In this document: positions 61,141 through 64,000 of the stretch, in pieces
Numbering within the stretch: position 1 is the stretch's first letter
Layout: each line of letters begins with the position of its first letter
Origin: Strigamia acuminata
Lineage: Eukaryota; Arthropoda; Chilopoda; Geophilomorpha; Linotaeniidae
Length of the DNA stretch: 64,000 nt
Assembly: GCA_949358305.1 (NCBI GenBank)
Contig: OX442314.1
Coordinates: 58,537,369 to 58,601,368, forward strand
Reading direction: 5' to 3'
Translations under genes and position numbers: made by a program
The notes under the pieces: model-generated
The model's database searches: none
The model's input: the letters and a program-made list of their open reading frames with translations, nothing else
What the model was told of the DNA's origin: nothing

Positions 61141-62084
61141 AATTGATAAATTTTAACGATGAAGCCAACTGCTGGGTTACCGGTATAGTTTTATTTTTCT
61201 GACTAAAACGTTCGAAATTTGCTATAGAAAATATGTACGTTCATATCCATATGTACAAATACTGTAGCGACAGTCAACAGGTCAACAGCTTATCGATAAC
61301 AAAAAATCATATTTAGCATCGTCAATTTGTACAAATTGGCAAAACGCTCTGTGGTTGCATTAAAAAATAAATGTTTCAAGTGTTTTAGGTGTATGTGTTT
61401 TTGTTTTGGATGTTAAATACAAAATACAAAATATTAAAATATAAAAACATTTAAAACAACACTTTCTGAATGCAGCTGCTAGCTGCAAAAACGGATATTT
61501 TTTATTGCAAATTGCGAACTTTTTTAGTAAAAATAAATTAAAATAAAACCGTTTGTTTCATTTTAAAAAGTGAAAATTTTGAGATGTTTGCAATTACTAA
61601 TAGCAAAGATTACAGTTCTTCCCATTCGTTTTCAAAATCACGTAGATTACTATCATAATTGCAGCGTTTCTTTCTGTAGCGGTTCTCTATCAGGTGCTGG
61701 AGTTTGTAGAATCTGAGGGAGGTCAGTAAACCAAAAATGTGAATATCATCACTTTCAAAGCCATATCGTTTTTATTTATTTAAAAAAAACCAACACACTT
61801 TCAAATTAATAATTAAAAACCGTACATTCGGGTTTGAGGTGGATTTTTTATTGTTTTATTGTCGGTACGAAAAAAAATCAAATTAAGAAAAAAATATATA
61901 TATATTTTATTTGTTTATTTATTTATTTTATTTTGAGGATTTCTGTTTTTTTCTTGCGTGCTCTGCTGGTTGTGTGTAATATATGTCAACATACAAGTAG
62001 ATATAACACGGCATTTATGGAGAAATCCAAGTGCAACGTTCAATTATTACTCTCTATGTACATAAAAATTTTAGATTGAATTTG
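61141..62084. other. AT-rich spacer
   Basis: TATATATA and TTTATTTATTTA runs at 61895-61930 and no supported gene. Confidence 0.6.
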
Positions 62085-62215
62085 AACTTTCTAGAATGTG
62101 TTGGACAGAATGCACACTATATGCATCATTGATTATGTGGGGGTAAAAGTGTGGGGAATGACCTGCACACCTGTAGCCTAAGGCAACCAATGGGATGCTA
62201 ATCTGTTCTTGACCA
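62085..62215 (+). repeat. Inverted repeat R, third partial copy
   Basis: GAACTTTCTAGAATGTGTTG through GTGGGGAATGACCTGCACAC and GATGCTAATCTGTT matches the middle of R at 62700-62810. Confidence 0.85.
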
Positions 62216-62544
62216 CATAGTTTTCATCTGATGTTTAAGTTTTATTAAAAAAACCACTTGCTCAATCTTTCTCCTGGCTTCAATACTCCAATTAATTCCA
62301 ACTTATTGGTCAACTCCTATTGACTGGAAATAGATTTTATAAACCTAGTTTAGTTGTGAATGATATATCCACCATAACTGAACCTAATTTTCCATTCCAA
62401 CATATAAAGTTCTATTTCAGCAGCAGATTTTGTGTACTAGTATACTATTGATTCATACGAGGTATACTCTGTAGTATTTAATTACATTCCGTTTAAAATA
62501 ATTGCATTGTCTTTATTATAGTTTTTTTTATAGAAAAGATAATC

Positions 62545-62892
62545 AGAAATGTTATTAATTGGTAAACACCGGATATTTATGCAAAAAAAATTCGTTTTAT
62601 GTACATACAATTTGCAAAAAAAAATCTATTTTATGCAGTAAAAAATATAAAAATATTGTACAGCTTCAAATAAATGCCTAGATTGAATTAGAACTTTCTA
62701 GAATGTGTTGGACGGAATGGCCGCTGTGGGTCACTGATTATGTGGGGGAAATAGTGTGGGGAATGACCTGCACACCTCTAGCCTAAGGCATCCAATGGAA
62801 TGCTAATCTGTTTCCATATTCATCAATGTGTACTGTGTTTGTTTACACTCACAGCCTCATTTTGAATCAAGGGTGACGTCATTGGTAAACAC
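62545..62892 (+). repeat. Inverted repeat R, right copy
   Basis: Matches 56660-56995 in reverse. ATTGGTAAACAC occurs at both ends (62558-62569 and 62881-62892), a 12-bp direct repeat bracketing the unit. Confidence 0.9.
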
Positions 62893-63361
62893 TGCCATTC
62901 CAACTCAATTATTTTGCTAATTAAACAATTTAGACATCTGCCATTATTTTAAAATAAAGCATACTTGTCTTGATATTACTGACTTTTTTAAATATATTTT
63001 TAGATCACAAAACATCTTTAATTCACATAACATAGTATTCATATAAAACGAGAATAAATTTTATTTATTTTTGTACATCAAGCACTATAAATAAGAAAGA
63101 TGAAAACAGCAATGTGTCAATATTGTGTCATTTGGATGTTGTTATCAGTTTCCATACAATTTGTATGCCAATAAATGAGTGAAGTATAATTACTTTATAT
63201 TTCCATGAAATTTACAATATGTTTTATAAATAAACAAAAAAGTTGTAAATTTGAAGTAAATTCCATGTTTAGCAATGAAATTTAACATGCGTGTCACTTC
63301 AACTTTACAAACAAAGCGAAATATAGAATTTAACAAGAAATTTACAAACTTTTTTTTTTGT
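62893..63361. other. AT-rich spacer
   Basis: No supported feature. Confidence 0.6.
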
Positions 63362-64000
63362 AAATCTGCACGCTTGGCAACGGGGGCAGTGTCGGATAAA
63401 TTTCGTTATCTTTTGCCGCGCGCCCGGCCAGAAGAAAAGTTGCTTCACTCGATAAAGGGTCCTCGCCACGCCGGAATGGCTGGCGAGCGGGTGTCCGTGC
63501 ATCAGCCACAACAGTCGGGTGTGCAGCGATGCCGGTACGACCACTTTAACCGAATTCCCTGCTCCGTTGAGGTCGTCTTGAAACGTCGGGTGGTATTTTA
63601 CCAGGAGTTCATCGTCTATGAGGTAGCTTGTTGCCTCTTTGGCGAACTGTTTCCGGCGGTGAAGATTTGTCATCCCCTCCGGAAATTCGCCGTTTAGCAA
63701 ATATTGCGTTATAATTTGGCATTTTGTGTCTGCTGCCTGGTGTTCGACGAACTCACGTTTCTGGAACGTGCTTGGGGCATTCACCAAACCGAACGGCATC
63801 ACGTTGAACATTAATCTTCCTATCGGGGAGTAGAAAGCCGTTTTTAGCTTGTCTTCGGGTTTGAGCTCCACTTGCCAATACCCCTTTGACAGATCCATGG
63901 TGGTTACCCACTTGAAGGGGCTCAGTTCCCTGAGAATCGAGTCTATTGACGGCATCTGAATCGGGTCTATAACTGTTATCGCATTCAGGGGGCGATAATC
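63362..64000 (-). pseudogene. gypsy relic, deletion copy B, runs off the window
   Basis: On the minus strand: MPSIDSILRELSPFKWVTTM, MPFGLVNAPSTFQ, the same join to KREFVEHQA as in copy A, then YLLNGEFPEGMTNLHRRKQF, the integrase finger HGHPLASHSGVARTLYRVKQ and CPRCQAC, with a break at about 63365. Differs from copy A at one position over the shared 264 bp. The 5' part lies beyond 64000. Confidence 0.85.

Overview
The window looks like intergenic DNA of an invertebrate animal that is almost entirely built from mobile elements. The base composition is AT-rich, spliceosomal intron signals are visible in several relics, there are no bacterial operons, and one apparently intact cellular gene is present (elongin C, 44409-44759, minus). 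The phylum cannot be fixed from the sequence alone.

Left third (1-31.2 kb): a graveyard of decayed transposase and domain-gene fragments, all read from the minus strand. They include P/THAP9-type transposase pieces, an orphan Ty3-type gag, a SET domain, a RING-like exon, a tyrosine-recombinase/DIRS-like piece, a MULE-type transposase, a BEN domain, DDE_4 and DUF4806-like pieces, a pogo/Tigger-like tail, a YqaJ nuclease with a PHD finger, and a Harbinger transposase. Between them lie a TIR element with TA target duplications (14163-16155), three plus-strand copies of a dispersed repeat, and several tandem arrays. A young Ty1/copia element (17686-23517; 208-bp LTRs, TSD TCATC) sits inside the P-type transposase and is itself interrupted by a 1065-bp solo LTR (19472-20536, TSD ACGA).

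Middle (31236-42023): a young, apparently complete Ty3/gypsy element on the plus strand with 623-bp LTRs differing at one base and a CTAT target duplication, inserted in the Harbinger relic. It has gag, a pol in the -1 frame with a textbook slippery heptamer plus stem-loop, and an unusual third ORF of 421 codons that does not look like env. A fragment related to this third ORF lies elsewhere in the window (about 27895-28010).

Right part (43-56.7 kb): an LTR-like sequence, elongin C, a small MITE, and two minus-strand gypsy elements. One (45482-50948) has identical 253-bp LTRs and is inserted in an LTR of the other family. The other (about 51130-56659) has a second canonical -1 frameshift signal, is truncated in integrase, and abuts an LTR of its own family in the opposite orientation.

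Right end (56.7-64 kb): two inverted copies of a roughly 335-bp repeat enclose 20-bp and 15-bp satellite arrays, a 366-bp duplication and a gypsy relic. A second, nearly identical copy of part of that relic, sharing the same internal deletion, reaches the window edge. Apart from elongin C, few sequences here can be argued to serve the host; the interest lies in element architecture, recoding signals and the accessory ORF.
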